A stretch of 64,000 nt of DNA, taken from contig NW_003314375.1 of assembly GCF_000143415.4 (NCBI RefSeq), forward strand, positions 328,655-392,654, read 5' to 3'. This document shows, in pieces, positions 8,748 to 22,332 of the stretch (positions within the stretch are counted from its first letter, which is position 1; every line of letters starts with the position of its first letter). Both the position numbers and the translations under genes were made by a program. This DNA is from Selaginella moellendorffii. Taxonomy: Eukaryota > Streptophyta > Lycopodiopsida > Selaginellales > Selaginellaceae. A model generated the notes under the pieces. It searched no databases, was not told the DNA's origin, and saw nothing but the letters and a program-made list of their open reading frames with translations.

Positions 8748-10852
8748 ATGGACGCCAAGGACATCCTTGGGCTGCCCAAGGGAGGGCCTGTGGGCGACAA
8801 GCGCGTCCGGGCGCCCAAGGAGACGGTGCCCAAGAAGCTCGATCGTGTCTCCCGGGAGGTAAGAAAGAGTAGCTCTATTCTAGCTCCGGATTGAATTACG
8901 GGCATTCATGTAGGTATATGCTCTCACTGGAGGTCTGCCGCCTCTGATAGCCTCTGTGGATACCAAGCAGCGTCAAGCTTCGTCTCAAAAGGTAGGCTTC
9001 CTTGCAAAATAGCATCTGGAAAATTTTGTTTTTCGATAGATTTCGTGGCAATGGCTTCCTTTTGCGAATTCGGCACGCACGGATGGGTTGCAGCTATCAC
9101 ATTGGGTCTGTGACCACGTACATTCAAGACTTTAGCATTCGAAACATTTTTATTTTTATTTTCTAGGTGCGAGTCGTGGACTCGGTGGTGCCGACCGGGG
9201 ATTACGCTTTCGCGAAGTACAATAGAGTGAGTGCCTTTAATTTCTTTGGCCTTCTTGTGTTTCGTCTAAGGGAATCAAACTTCCAACAGTCTGTGGCAGT
9301 CTTGAAGTATACAGATGACGAGTACAACAAGCACCTAGCTGATACGGTATGTGCTAAGACCATTTTGTGTGCTTAAAATTTTTCTTCTTTTTCTTTTTCT
9401 ATTTTGTAGAAATGGACGAAACACGAAACAGACCTTCTGTTCAGCATGTGCGAGCAATTCGACCTTCGATTCGTTATAATAGCGGACAGGTTCTCTCCTC
9501 CACGTACTGTTGAGGAACTCAAGGATCGCTACTACTCAGGTTGCTCTCGTCTCCGTATGTGTTTCTCAGTACTTCCTAACAGTTCTTCTTTGATATGAAG
9601 CGTCCAAAGCAATAATATTATCCAGGGCCACGACTCCTGAAGAGGTGGCTGACCATCCGCATGTGAAGGTATAAATCTGCAGGAAATCTTGAGCTAACGC
9701 TGAATTCGGGATGCCCTTTCAGGACGCATACAACTTCAATTATGAAACGGAACGCAAGCGCGCCCTTGGCTTGCTATTGTCTCAGTCGAGGCAACAGGAG
9801 CGGGAGGACGCGGAAGTATGCATGTACTTCATTTCTTACTCCTTTTAACTGGTGTTCTTGCATAGGTACTCGCGGAGGCTAAGCGTATTACTGAAGCCCG
9901 TCTGAGTAAAGTACGTATTTTTACATTTCATTTTTCTTTCAGCATTAAACACCGTAGCTATAACCATAACAGGTGGACGAGCAGGCAGAACAACCTTCTG
10001 CCCCTGGAACAGATCTTACGCAGCCTTCTACTGATATTGCAGCAGCAGCGACGTCTACCACTACTACTACTCGTGGGGTCCGTAATTTTTGTCTAAATTG
10101 TGCTTCTTTTGTCTACTCACCTTGACTTCGCTAGCAGCATCGCGTGTTTCTTCGAGGTCCTAATTTGGGGCAAATGGTACAAAGTATGCTTTCATCAGTT
10201 GGAGCACGGATAGTGAAGCGTATCGAGCAAATACTACTTGATGAACTTGGGGTAATCCAATGGGACAGGCATTTCATTCCTTTTGACTTTCATGCTTGTA
10301 GGTCCGTTTGGAGCCGAAAATTCCTACCGAATCGATATGTCGTGAGCATTTGGAATTGAGAAGGGAAGTTCTCAATCTAGTAAACCTTCAAAAGGCGGTG
10401 CGTGCTTCATATATAATTGTCTCCTTTTTTCTTTAATCTAACGACGCTGAGTTGTAGGTTCAATGGAACGAGGCGACTGTTTCATTCATGCGGGAAACAC
10501 ACCCAGAAGTTTCAACGCCTAATACCCCGAAGGTGTTCTTTATTTTTCTTAATGTTGGTTAATATGGTGAATTTTTCCTGGTTACAGCGGGGATTTCGAG
10601 GAGGTGACCGTGCTGCTGCTGTATCAGGTGAGTGGCCATTGTGTTGGTTTTTGTTTTATATGTAATGGTTAACATGTTTCAGGAGAACGAATAGGCAAGC
10701 GCGATCATAAGCGCAAGGTAAATGTTGCGTACGCTACATTCGAATGCCAATTCTGGTATCTTTCTGTGGTACAGGCTCCAGCAAGATTTTCAGACACGCC
10801 TCCATCTCCACCTCAGCAGAAACGTGCTCGCAAGTTGAAGTCAGAAAGCTGA
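8748..10852 (+). CDS. SWC4: SWC4/DMAP1, subunit of SWR1 and NuA4 chromatin complexes
   Basis: Nuclear protein shared by the SWR1 complex (H2A.Z deposition) and the NuA4 acetyltransferase. About a dozen short exons; the first ones are 8748-8858, 8914-8991, 9040-9105 and 9167 onward. The spliced protein starts [12 protein letters not shown], as in plant SWC4, then [33 protein letters not shown] and [25 protein letters not shown]/Myb-like domain follows ([20 protein letters not shown], then [13 protein letters not shown]), then the acidic/basic [19 protein letters not shown] helix. The C-terminal tail is basic ([12 protein letters not shown]). It looks intact. A broken copy of its last third lies inverted at 54.7-55.4 kb. 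Confidence 0.9.
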
Positions 10853-11316
10853 GGAACGAAAGAGTGGTCTCCTTTAATTTGGTAAGCTGTCGGTCTCGTC
10901 TTTCTTATCTGACTGGCATTGTTTCCTAGAAGAACTTTCGAGTAATATCTCCGCGATCAAAGCGGATCTTGTTCTATGGAAAGAAGAGAAATCTCATAGG
11001 GACGAGCCTCCCGCTCGGCGATTGACCAGTCACACAAACGTAGCTTTCCTTGTCAAGAAAATCTGAGATATAATATACCGGAGGCACTTTGACACGGATT
11101 CCGCGACAAATCACAAGCTCTAACGAGAAGCTATGATCGCAAAAGTCCCAGCTAACACGGGCTTGCGAGGGCCACGCGAGCAACTGTGTGCTTGTGTCGT
11201 CGGGCACTTGGCACTGAAATGCTCGTTGCACTGCTTCAGTCGCAGTCAAGGAAAAAGATTTGGCTCTTTCATTTTTTATTTTTTTTTCACTTTGGCAAAA
11301 GGCAAAAGAAGGGTGC
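10225..11316. repeat. Inverted duplication, arm 1 (SWC4 3' end plus peroxidase 1 upstream region)
   Basis: This stretch matches 54346-55369 in reverse complement with many scattered differences and indels. It covers the last exons of SWC4 and the spacer up to about 114 nt before the peroxidase 1 ATG. Shared blocks include AAATCTGAGATATAATATAC and GCACTGCTTCAGTCGCA. The similarity stops abruptly after AAGAAGGGTGCT. Confidence 0.9.
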
Positions 11317-11429
11317 TACCATTGTCAAAAGCCTACTGTACTATTGCTCGCCTTTAGCTTTCCCAAGGAAATAAACTCATCTAACTCGAGAAGCCATTCT
11401 AACACAGCGTGAAAGAGAGAGAGAGACAG
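10853..11429 (+). promoter_or_regulatory. Spacer between SWC4 and peroxidase 1, likely peroxidase promoter
   Basis: No coding sequence is seen. A TATA-like run (GATATAATATA) lies near 11066-11078, and a GA-rich leader (11411-11429) immediately precedes the peroxidase ATG. Most of the spacer (to 11316) is duplicated in front of the NLR gene at 54 kb, in the same orientation relative to the downstream gene. Confidence 0.5.
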
Positions 11430-12656
<1,227 letters not shown>

Positions 12657-12800
12657 GTAAATGGTGTGATCCCCCAATAACTTGATTCTCTTTGGCTTGC
12701 TTCTGATTGAAACTCTAGATCAAAGGAAGAAGAAAGTGCTTCTTCTTTTAGAGAGAATCGCCACTTTTCTTAAAAATGTATTAGCAGACCAGGCTTTATA

Positions 12801-14027
12801 CTAGTACGGAGGTGGCGGAGCTCTGGAGCGCATTATTGGAGGTGGTGGCGTGGGAACTCGCGGGGATGATCCGGAGTTTCTTCTATTCACGCGCCGGCAA
12901 TGCAGCCTGATCTCGCCCTGGATGGAATCCTTGACACCAATCCCTCCCAACTTCACCATAGCCTTGGCGAACTCGCGGAAAAATAGTCGCTGGTTTGCGG
13001 CGAAAGCACTGATGAGGCCCCGCATGGATCCATCCAGCAGCAGCTCCTCGTCGCTCCTGAGAAGCCCGTTGCCAGCCAGGAGCTGCACAAAGTAGGAGTT
13101 GTCGAAGGGGATCTCGCTGCCTCTGTCTAGAGACAGTGTCGCGCGCCTGGCCGGAGAAGTGTTTGGGCAGATCCGTCTCAAAGCAGTGGCGTAGGCGGGA
13201 TTCAACGCCGGGTCCGGTAGCCCGGTGCCAGAGGAATTGTAGAGACGGATTTGGAAGTTGGCGCAATGGGATCGACCGATCGTGTGGCCTCCTGCATTGA
13301 TTGTTTCGACATGGTTTATGTTATTTCATGCATCTGATCGTACCCGAGAGTGTAACAAGGTCCCTGGAATCGAGTGTCTTGTTTGCGAAGGAATGGATGA
13401 GGCGAGTGAGGTTGAAGGAAGGCCCGGGAATGCTGCCATCAGCATTGGACGCCAGAGACACCCTTCCATCGTAGCGTCCAGTTGGCTCCTCCCAGCGAGG
13501 TCCCCCCGACTATATCACCGAGCAACAATCATGTGAAGAGCTTATTCGACCATGATGATCCAGGCACTTACTATTGCGACGGAGTCTCTGGCGGCCAGAG
13601 CGAGAATGTCTGCGCACGACACGGTGCCCGGACAGACCGCCTCGATGCGTCTCTTGGCCGCGTCGACGAGCTCGAATCCAGTGGCTGTGTTATTGTTTGC
13701 CAGGCTCCGCTTCTCAGGCGGTGTGCCGTCGGGCGATGCGTCGAGAAGAATGGATCCATCGCATCCCTTTGATAGACACAGAAATGTAAGAACAGGATTA
13801 CCACTTTCGCGCGCTACCTCTACGAAGCAGTCGTGGAAGTAGAGTCGAAGTATACCGGCAGCGACGAGCGGCCTGGTTGCGAATTGCTCCGCCACAACCT
13901 GGCTCACAATCTTCTCGGCCGCCGGGCAAGAGTGTGAGTAGTATCCCACCACGGTGCTGCTCTGGACCACTCCAAGCTCCAAACTTGCTGTCAGTATCAC
14001 AACTATCATCGCTGCCGAGAACCAAGG
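12801..14027 (-). CDS. Class III secretory peroxidase 2
   Basis: Second member of the local peroxidase cluster, on the opposite strand. Exons 14027-13818, 13766-13572, 13509-13344 and 13291-12801 give 353 residues with the same three intron positions as peroxidase 1. The signal peptide is MPWFSAAMIVVILTASLELG; an upstream in-frame ATG at 14105 would add 26 residues before it. Motifs: distal [45 protein letters not shown], proximal LSGGHTIGRSHC, and catalytic-domain end IRLHCRRVN. The tail carries an unusual proline-rich extension (PRVPTPPPPIMRSRAPPPPY), which may tether it to the wall (inference). Confidence 0.9.
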
Positions 14028-14145
14028 CATTGGGATCAGTCGACCAGTGATTCCTGATGATAGGTAGTGCACACAAGGCATCGCTATATTGTATTCCACA
14101 AGCATGATCTCTTTCTTAGATGGGAGATTAGGGCATTTGGATTGG
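14028..14145. promoter_or_regulatory. Short divergent promoter between peroxidase 2 and CRTISO-like gene
   Basis: Only 118 bp separates the preferred start codons of the two divergent genes, or 40 bp if peroxidase 2 starts at 14105. Both promoters must overlap each other or the 5' ends of the genes. Confidence 0.5.
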
Positions 14146-16243
14146 ATGGCCAGCCTCGTCTCGGCCCCGAGCGTCGTTCACACCATCGATCGAAAGGGCC
14201 TCAGAGGTAAGCTGGAGAAATGCGCGCTTGCTCGCTCCTCCTACGCCTACATTTGATTTCCAGGCAAGGCGGGGGCGGATTATGTGGTGATTGGGAGTGG
14301 GATTGGCGGCTTGAGCTGTGGCGGCCTGCTTGCCAGGTATGGCGAAGACGTCGTAGTCCTGGAGAGCCATACCCTTGCTGGAGGAGCCGCGCATTCCTTC
14401 CAAGTCGGAGGCTATCGTTTCGATTCCGGGCCTTCGCTCTTCTCGGGTCTCTCGTCCAAGGGTCCTCAAGCCAATCCCCTTGCTCAGGTCAAAGTATCAT
14501 ATACTACGAACTATAAACCAACTTTGTTGTATCTTCTCCAGGTACTGGATGCCTTGGGTGAGCGTGTCGAGTGCGCAAAGTATGATTCATGGATGGTTCA
14601 TCTTCCGCAAGGCAGCTTCTTGTCCGAGATTGGTCCATCCCATTTTCCACAGGTACTAAGTATTTGCACAAGCTTGCAAGCTTTTGCTCTGGAAAATAAC
14701 TCTCCGTCTGTTAGTATCTGTGTACCAGGTGTTGGAAAAGTATGGTGGCTCGAATGCTGTAGCAGAATGGAAGAGACTTCAAGTTAAGTGTTGAGAAACT
14801 CACTTGCCACTGACTGACACTTGATCAAAATTCAGGAAACTGTGCTGGGACTCTCTGAAGCTGCCATGGCCCTGCCACCAGCAGCTCTTCGAGGTGACTG
14901 GGGCGCTCTTTTCACCGTTCTGGGACGTTATTCCCCACAGCTCATCTCATCCTTCATGCGAATGGGATTCAAAGGAGCTTTGAATGCGTCGAGGCTTCTG
15001 GGACCTTTTTCGGAGATTCTTGACGCACTGGAGATTAAGGATCCTTTCCTTCGCAACTGGCTGGATTTGCTGCCTTTCCTTCTTTCGGGCCTTAAGGCTG
15101 ATGGCACACTTGCCGCCGAAGTGGTGAGCTCGCTTCTTGTCGTCAGTTGAGCTACTTGTCTAACTTTGAACTCGTACAAACAGGTCTACATGTTTTCCGA
15201 ATGGTATAAGCCTGGATGCATGCTGGAGTATCCTCATGGAGGGACTGAGGCAATTATCGACGCTCTTGTACGCGGCCTCGAGAAACACAACGGACAGCTT
15301 TCCTTGGGGTGTCACGTTGAGCAAATTCTGGTTGAAAATGGCCGTGCAAAGGGGGTAAAGCTGAGAAATGGCCAGGTACTCGAAAGATGTCAAGCCACAG
15401 ATCCTGATCCTTCCATATAATGCAGGTTGTTGTTGCACGCAAAGCGGTCATAAGCAATGCGTCAATATGGAATACGGTGGCGTTGCTCCCTCCAAAGGAG
15501 GTTCCACAAGAATATCAAAAGCGTGCAACTGAAACTCCACAGTGCGATTCCTTTATGCACTTGCATCTCGGCGTGGAAGCAAAGGTGGGCATTTCTCTTT
15601 CTCCAGGAACAAAGTACTATCCATCAGCTAACCATTTAGGACCTACCTGCTGATCTTGGAATCCATCATATAGTGGTTGATAGCTGGGAGCAAGGGGTGG
15701 ACGCACCACAAAATGTTGTTCTGATTTCCATGCCAAGTGCTCTCAGTCCCAATCTCGCACCCCCTGGAAAGCACGTCCTGCACGCATACACGCCAGGAAC
15801 GGAGCCTTATCACCTCTGGAAAGGCCTTGATCGCCAGTCTGCTGCATACAAACAGCTCAAAGAAGAACGGTCTCAGGTTCGTCTTTCTTTTCTCGTTCGT
15901 GATTTCCTTGACTGGTTGCTTTGTTCAGGTCATGTGGAAAGCTGTGCAGCGAGCGCTCGGGACCGGATTCTCAGCAGACAGCTGCGATGTGAAGCTCGTC
16001 GGGACACCATTGACACACGAGCGTTTCTTACGCAGGCATCGTGGTACTTATGGACCTGCTATCCGAGCAGGCAAGGACACGTTCCCTGGTCCCGAGACTC
16101 CAATCAAGAATCTTTTTTGCTGCGGAGACTCGGTGTTTCCAGGAATCGGAGTTCCTGCTGTAGCTGCCAGTGGCATGCTCACTGCAAACTCTCTGGTATC
16201 TGTAGATAAGCACACACAGCTCCTGGATGCTATTGGTCTGTGA
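14146..16243 (+). CDS. CRTISO-like FAD-dependent oxidoreductase
   Basis: Flavoprotein of the phytoene desaturase/carotenoid isomerase superfamily, closest in my reading to the plant CRTISO-like group (At1g57770 type) rather than CRTISO itself. Nine exons: 14146-14206, 14264-14487, 14542-14652, 14729-14782, 14836-15123, 15184-15375, 15426-15584, 15640-15876 and 15929-16243, in frame for 546 residues. The FAD-binding Rossmann motif is near residue 30 (DYVVIGSGIGGLSCGGLLAR, ending in VVVLESH). The C-terminal flavin motif is NLFCCGDSVFPGIGVPAVAA. The N-terminal extension is only about 27 residues, short for a plastid transit peptide, so location is uncertain. Confidence 0.87.
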
Positions 16244-16746
16244 AATCTATCACGAAAACAAGATGATACTGCGTCTACAAACACTACGCTACCATGGCTG
16301 ACAGCCAGAAATTAAGGTACGCGGAGTTATAATGGGTGAAAGAGCACGGTGCTTGCCGTGCCGAAACACATCAGCAGCTGGCGGCCTTGTTTTCTCTTTT
16401 CTTTTTATTTTCTTTCTTTCTTTTCTACAGGCTGGGAAGGAAGAAGAACGAGCAAGTGTGGTGGCGAATGCGGCATTCAATGCAATTCGGTCGTTACAAG
16501 AATTTGTGGTCGGGCGAGTATGATATACCAGTGTTTGGCTTCTCAATTCAACTCACCGATTTTCTCTCCTCTTGTTGTTTTGTTGCAGAGAGAGACAGTC
16601 AGTGCTTGGGTTCTCGACTTTACTCGCTCACACTATGCAGCTGCGGCTTGGACTTATGTGGCGAAAACGCGGCACTACTTCTGTCATGGGCTTCAGGTGC
16701 TAAAACCTTCCACAACCCCTGTCGTAGTAATCTCCTACACGGCACA
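16244..16746. other. Intergenic region upstream of peroxidase 3
   Basis: No gene recognised. It contains a pyrimidine-rich run near 16388-16430. The frame of peroxidase 3 stays open upstream to about 16336, but that extension shows no protein similarity and precedes the signal peptide. Confidence 0.5.
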
Positions 16747-17947
16747 ATGCCGCCTCGCCTGCGCGCGCCAAGCTCAAGAATGCTGGAGCCTCTTTTCGTC
16801 CTGGTTCTCCAACTCTCTGCTGTATGCATTCAAGCGCAGCTGCTCGTTGGATTCTATGACAGCTCCTGCCCGAGAGCCGAGAGCATTGTGCAACAATCCG
16901 TGATGATGGCGATCCAAAGTAATCGCCCGCTCGCATCGCGTCTAGTTCGGCTCTTCTTCCACGACTGCTTCGTGCAAGTAAGTTTGAAGCTAGAGCTCGA
17001 GCTGCATCTGATGTCGCTACTCATGCCTGCGTTTTGTGCCACAGGGGTGTGACGCCTCAATCTTGCTCGACTCAACTCCAAACAACACTGCGGAGAAAGA
17101 TAGCCGGGCGAGCGCAACCGTGGGTGGCTACGAGGTGATTGACGCCGCCAAGAACACGCTGGAAGCTGTGTGCCCCGGAACTGTGTCATGCGCAGATGTA
17201 GTAGCATTGGCGGCCAGGGATGCCATATTCTTTGTAAGTTGATAACCTCTTTGCTCTTTTGTTTACTGGCCACGGGCAGAGCACAGTGCATTGATTGACT
17301 GCTCTATCTCTGTTCTTTTTTGCTAGTCTGGAGGGCCGCACTGGGACGTTCCAACTGGACGGAGAGACGGCCTTGTTTCACAGGCTTCCGTCGTCGCCTC
17401 CAACTTACCAGATCCATCCTTTACCGTGGACCAGTCGACAGCATCTTTCAGCGCCAAGGGTCTGTCTCAATCGGACCTGGTGGTTCTTTCAGGTGAGCAA
17501 ACGCGACTTGGTGGATGTTCTCAGTTGTGTTCACTAATCTGTGTAGGCGCTCATACCATTGGTTTTGCGCACTGTGGAGCGATCATGAATCGGTTTAGTG
17601 CCAACGGAAGCGATCCGACGCTGGATCCGACGTTTGGGAAGATGTTGGAGTCGAGCTGCCCGTCTCCCAGTCCAGACGCCACCAAGCTGCTGCCCCTGGA
17701 TGTATTGAGCAACACCATCTTCGACAATGCCTACTTCGTCAACTTGCAGGCGGGGAAGGGCCTCATGTCGTCGGACCAGGCGCTGTTTACTGATCCAAGG
17801 ACAAAGCCGCTGGTGAACGCCTTTGCTCAAAACGCAAACAGCTTCTCTGCAAACTTCCAGCTGGCTATGGTGCGACTGGGACAGGTCCAGGTGAAGACTG
17901 GCTCGGATGGCCAGATTCGGAAAAACTGCCGGGCAATCAATTCTTAG
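16747..17947 (+). CDS. Class III secretory peroxidase 3
   Basis: Third peroxidase of the cluster. Exons 16747-16977, 17045-17233, 17327-17492 and 17547-17947 give 328 residues with the conserved three-intron pattern. A signal peptide follows a short basic lead (PLFVLVLQLSAVCIQAQ); a start at the second ATG (16780) is equally possible. Key sites: VRLFFHDCFVQ, GCDASILLDSTPNNT, PGTVSCADVVALAARDAIFF, SGGPHWDVPTGRRDG and LSGAHTIGFAHC. It ends NCRAINS, like typical family members and without the tails seen in peroxidases 1 and 2. The QLLVGFYDSSCPRAE start of the mature protein is standard. It is convergent with the GSK3-like gene. Confidence 0.93.
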
Positions 17948-18248
17948 CCAGCAACTTTGTCGCAATTTTTTGTCGAAAAGCCACACCCTTCTTTCTGTAT
18001 AAACATACATCTCAAGCGAATCGTTCGTTGACAAGCTTCTGCTTAGCAACCTATTGGAAAGTAACTCATAATAGTAGTAATCTCTTTACTCCCTCACACT
18101 CACTCACAGTTCTCTCTATTGTATTGTACCTAGGGGAAGCAGTCGTCGTACGTAGTAGTGTTGTAGCATCAGCATAGTACACATACAAGATCATACCAGA
18201 GAGGTTAACGAGAAAAATAAGAGGGCTTGCTTGTCAGATCGTCGAGGC
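17948..18248. other. 3' region between convergent genes
   Basis: Shared 3' flank of peroxidase 3 and the GSK3-like kinase. No gene seen. Confidence 0.5.
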
Positions 18249-20263
18249 CTACAGCGCTAGAAAAGGGACCTGCTTTCTCGCGTGTTCGGGTATGAGTCGT
18301 TCAAGCAGTTCTTGCGATGCGCCCTTCAACTCTGGATCGTTAAGTAGCATTCAGTCACAGGAGAATTTGGGACACACAACAACAATTTACCAAGTGGTTT
18401 GAAGTTGAACAAGGCTGGCAACGGTCGTCCATTGGGTAGCCTTGTGCTTGGGTCTCGGAGCTCATCAAAAAAGGGATGCACAAGTGCCTCCAGCTGTGAA
18501 AAATTTAAAGTTAAATGAACCAGCGCTCAACGAGAACGCGACAACTTACGGCATTGCATCGGAGGCTGGGGGAATACTGAAGCAGCCTCGACACCAAGTC
18601 CACTGCTTCAGGAGGCATCCGCTTGTGGAAAACCTGTCAACGAGCCACATCAAGAGAGACAGAGAGAGAGATATACCGGATGATTGCTCTTACCTTGTGC
18701 CAGGGATGCGCTTTAATCTGAGGGAACTTAAACTCCGTGTAGTTTGGATTCATGCATTTGATTTCCTCCCGAGTAGGAGTACCTAAGACCTGCAAAAGCA
18801 AGTCTTGAGCAAGAGCGACTCGCAAAAAGAAAAAAGAGAGCAAGAATGCATGCGTACCTTTATAATCTCCACTAGCTGATCCACGCCGCTCTCTCCTGGG
18901 AACAAAGGCTGCACAGTGGAAATGATTGATGAGACGGTGAGTGGCATAATGGAAGAGTTGCAAGGACGAGGTATACAACCTGACCAAGAAGTAACTCAGC
19001 CAGAACGCATCCAGTCGACCAGATGTCGATGGCTGTTGTGTAGTCAGTTGCACCAAATATAAGTTCCGGAGCACGGTAATAACGGGAACAGATATACGAT
19101 ATGTTGGGCTCTCCTTTCACCTGTTTGTTTTGCCAAGAAAAGCAGGAAACGCAAATCAGCTGCTGAATTCCAAGGATCCTATTTGTAAGCACCCACCAAG
19201 ACTTTAGCACTCCCAAAGTCACAGAGCTTGAGCTGGTGTGTGTGTGGATTTACCTGATGCAAACCAGCAAAAGAAAAGCATAAGAATTCCAGGACTCGAA
19301 AGCACAAGGAGGGTTTTACCAGAAGATTTTGCGGCTTAATGTCTCGATGACAGACACCCATGCCACCGTGAATGTACGTCAATGCTCTGCAGATCTAGAT
19401 TCCGTGAACACAAATGTCAGTTCCATGCCAACCACATTTCTTGTCTCTACTTTCATTGTTGCGGGGTGTGTGGTTACCTGGTAGGTGTAGAGCTTCACGT
19501 ACAGCAGCGGCATGCGTTGGTTCATCCTGTTGTAGTGCTTTGCAATCCGGTAGACGGTCTCGGGCACGTACTCGAGGACGAGGTTGAGGTAGAGCTCGTC
19601 TTTATCGGTGGTGGAAAAGAAGCAGTGCTTGAGGGAGACAATGCTGGGGTGGTCGAGGAGGCGCATTATCTGGAGCTCTCGGTTCTTGTAGCGCTTGTCT
19701 TGGAGGACCTTTTTGATAGCCACGGTTTCTCCGGTTTCCAAGCACTTGGCCTGCATTCCCAAAGAGAAAGAAGAAACGATAAAAGCCTGCTTTTGTTGCA
19801 CTGTTTGGACTAGCAATACCTGGAAAACGATTCCAAAAGAGCCCGTTCCCACAACCCGTTCCGCGACATAGCTGATTGTCTGCCACACACGAAGAAGATA
19901 GAAAGACGAGTGAGGAAAGAGAGGTGAATGTAGGAGAAAGGGAGGAGCGCAAACCTGTTTAGGTTGGCCATTCCGACCTCCTATTGTGGTGGCAATGATG
20001 TGTCCGGTCTCGGTACCATTGCCGTCAATCACCGCCGCCTCCACCTCCTGCATCGAATCAACCCGACTTTCCATAAGTATCACCAGAAATGAGAGAGCGT
20101 TATTGCCAATCTACAAAACCTTTTCATCAATGTGTGTGGCGGCCTTGTCATCCCTGATCTTCATCTCGTGCATCTCGTCCGGGAGCTGGTCCACAACGTT
20201 GCTGTTGACGGTGGCAGCTCTGGGATTCGCTATCAAGCCGGCCGCGCTAACCGAGGACGCCAT
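18249..20263 (-). CDS. GSK3/SHAGGY-like protein kinase
   Basis: Cytosolic/nuclear Ser/Thr kinase; plant members act in brassinosteroid and stress signalling. The gene has many short exons on the minus strand. Spliced order: leader [16 protein letters not shown] with [19 protein letters not shown], then [20 protein letters not shown], the glycine loop [83 protein letters not shown], and [17 protein letters not shown]. It ends [13 protein letters not shown]. The activation-loop tyrosine and the phosphate-binding Arg/Lys positions are kept. The start is placed at 20263; an in-frame ATG at 20341 would add 26 residues. It looks complete. Confidence 0.92.
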
Positions 20264-21350
20264 GCCTTGCTCCTCGCCTTGTTCTACCTTTGCCCTCTTG
20301 GTACCAGCTCCACCAAGCTGCTGCCATGGCAAGAGGAGCAACGAATCAGTGGCTGGAATGGCGCTGGTGGTGGCGCTTGCTGGGAAGGGGGTAAATGGCG
20401 GATTTGGGGCTTACCGTGTCAGCCGTGGAGGACCAACCAGACGCTAAGTTCCTCAGCCGCTGCATCATATCCGTGGCCGCAACAAATGGCTGCCCCCATT
20501 CTCCTTCTCCTCCTCAATCTCCTCGCGCCGCGCCATCGCCTCCCTCGACACACACACTCTCTTTCTCTCTCTCTCTCCTCGTCAAACTCTCACTCCCCAG
20601 TCAACGAATCCGCCCTCTCTCTCTCTCTCTCTCTCTCACACTCGTATTCCAGGCACAGCGCTCGGCAGGGCTCAGCGCAGAGGTCCAGCCAGTCCTGGGC
20701 AGTGTGATGACTCGTGAGAGAGAAAAACAAACGCCACCGTGCCCCCGCCCCACACACACACTCACACTCACGTTCTACCTAGGCTAAACAACACCAACAC
20801 CACCTTAGTGCTAAAACCATGTCTTACATAGAATCATAGCTGAGCTGAGATGAGATGAGATATGAAATGGGATGAGATGAGATGAGATGTTTTGGTGGTG
20901 GGTGTAGCTACCTATGACCCTTGGCTAAGCTTGAGATAGCTGTGGTTGAGCTGGCTCTGGAATTGGGGGTGTTTGAGCGTTTTGGTTGGGTGTTTTCTTT
21001 GTTTGCCAGTTGCCGCTGGGCAAGGACCAAAGCCAAGACCAAAGGGGGGCTTAAAAAGAGGCATTTGGAAAGGCAAGCAAGCAACGCAACAAAACAACCA
21101 ACCAACCAAAAGAGGCAAATGCGTATACATACATACATATATAACATAGGAAGTGTAATGTGATGAATAGATGGCGGGACAAGAATAAGAGGAGGCATGT
21201 GCAATGTGGCAGAGCCTCCCTGTAATGCCCACTGTTCCTTGTGCTCATGACTCATATGCCACTTAAAATGTCTAGTTTGCCATTTTGTGTTCTCCTCTCT
21301 CGTCCACGCCGCCCCGTCCCGTCCTCCATGTCTCCACGGTATACTCCACG
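20264..21350. other. Intergenic region with low-complexity repeats
   Basis: No gene recognised between the GSK3-like start and the VIP3 3' end. It holds CT-rich microsatellites at about 20560-20640, a degenerate GAGAT repeat at about 20848-20890, and an ACCAACCAACC run near 21095-21110. The CT-rich part probably belongs to the GSK3-like leader. Confidence 0.6.
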
Positions 21351-22332
21351 TCAGGCGTAGTCGTAGAGGCAAATGCTCCGGTCGTCCGCGACGGTGGCCA
21401 GCCTGCCCGGGCGGAAGGCAACGCCCCACACCTGATCTTTGTGCTCCGTCAGGCTCTGAACGCAGCTCCTCGTCTTGAGGTCCCAGAGGCGGACCGTCCG
21501 GTCGCTCGACGCGGAGGCGAGCGCGGCGCCGTCTGGGCTCCCCGCCACGCTCAGCACCCAGCTCGCGTGGCCCGACATGGCGCTCACCAGGCTCCGCCCC
21601 TCGGCATCATACATGTGGACGTGCTTGTCGTCGCAGGCGGTGAAGAGGTAGCGCGGCTCCACCGGCGAGAAGGCGAGGCAGCGCACCGGCATCGAGTGGC
21701 CGTCGAGCGTGTGCAGCATCTTGCCCCGGGCCACGTCGAAGACGGCGATGGTGCCGTCCATGGAGCTGCACGCCAGCAGCTTGCCATCCGGGCTCCATGC
21801 AACCGACAGCACGAACTTGCCACCCCCGACCTTGTCCACGCTCTCCGCCTTGAGGCTCGTCTCCCGGCTCCCGCTGCTCGCCTTCCAGATGTTGACGCAG
21901 CCGCTCCCTCCGCCAGCCACCGCCAGCAGCTCCCCCTGGGTGCCACACCAATCCATGAAAATGCCCATCGATAAATGCCCACGCCTCCCTCACCTTGGGA
22001 TGGAACTGCATTTGCCACGCCTCAGCGGGCTTGCTCTCCAGCGTCGCCAGCGTGCTGTTGGAGTCCACGTCGAAGATGCGCACCACACTGTCCAGGGACG
22101 TGCATGCCGCCACCCTCCCATCTGGGCTCGCCGCCACCGCCACCACACCTAGCGAGTTGCCGCTGTTGGTCCGCTCCAGGTCCAGCTCGTCGCCCTTCCA
22201 CACCTTGACGCTCTCGTCCGCCGACCCCGTGAGCAGCACTGCTGGACGATCGCCGGTTGCTGCTGCCCACGCCACCGCCCACACTCCATCGCCGTGCGCG
22301 TTGGCCAAGCTCTTGATGCTCACGAGCTTCAT
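21351..22332 (-). CDS. VIP3: VIP3/SKI8-type WD40 protein
   Basis: WD40 protein of the VIP3/SKI8/WDR61 family, shared in plants by the PAF1 transcription-elongation complex and the SKI RNA-decay complex. Two exons, 22332-21994 and 21935-21351, with a 58-nt intron, give 307 residues. The start MKLVSIKSLANAHGDGVWAV and the end SICLYDYA match plant VIP3. Around seven WD repeats are visible, for example LLTGSADESVKVWKGDELDL, SIVAWSP-type strands, LACSSMDGTIAVFDVARGK, HMYDAEGRSLVSAMSGHASW and ASASSDRTVRLWDLKTRSC. It is divergent from the GTPase gene with 39 bp between start codons. Confidence 0.9.

Noticed and set aside
16336-16746. In-frame upstream extension of peroxidase 3
   Set aside because: It would bury the signal peptide inside the protein and shows no peroxidase or other similarity.
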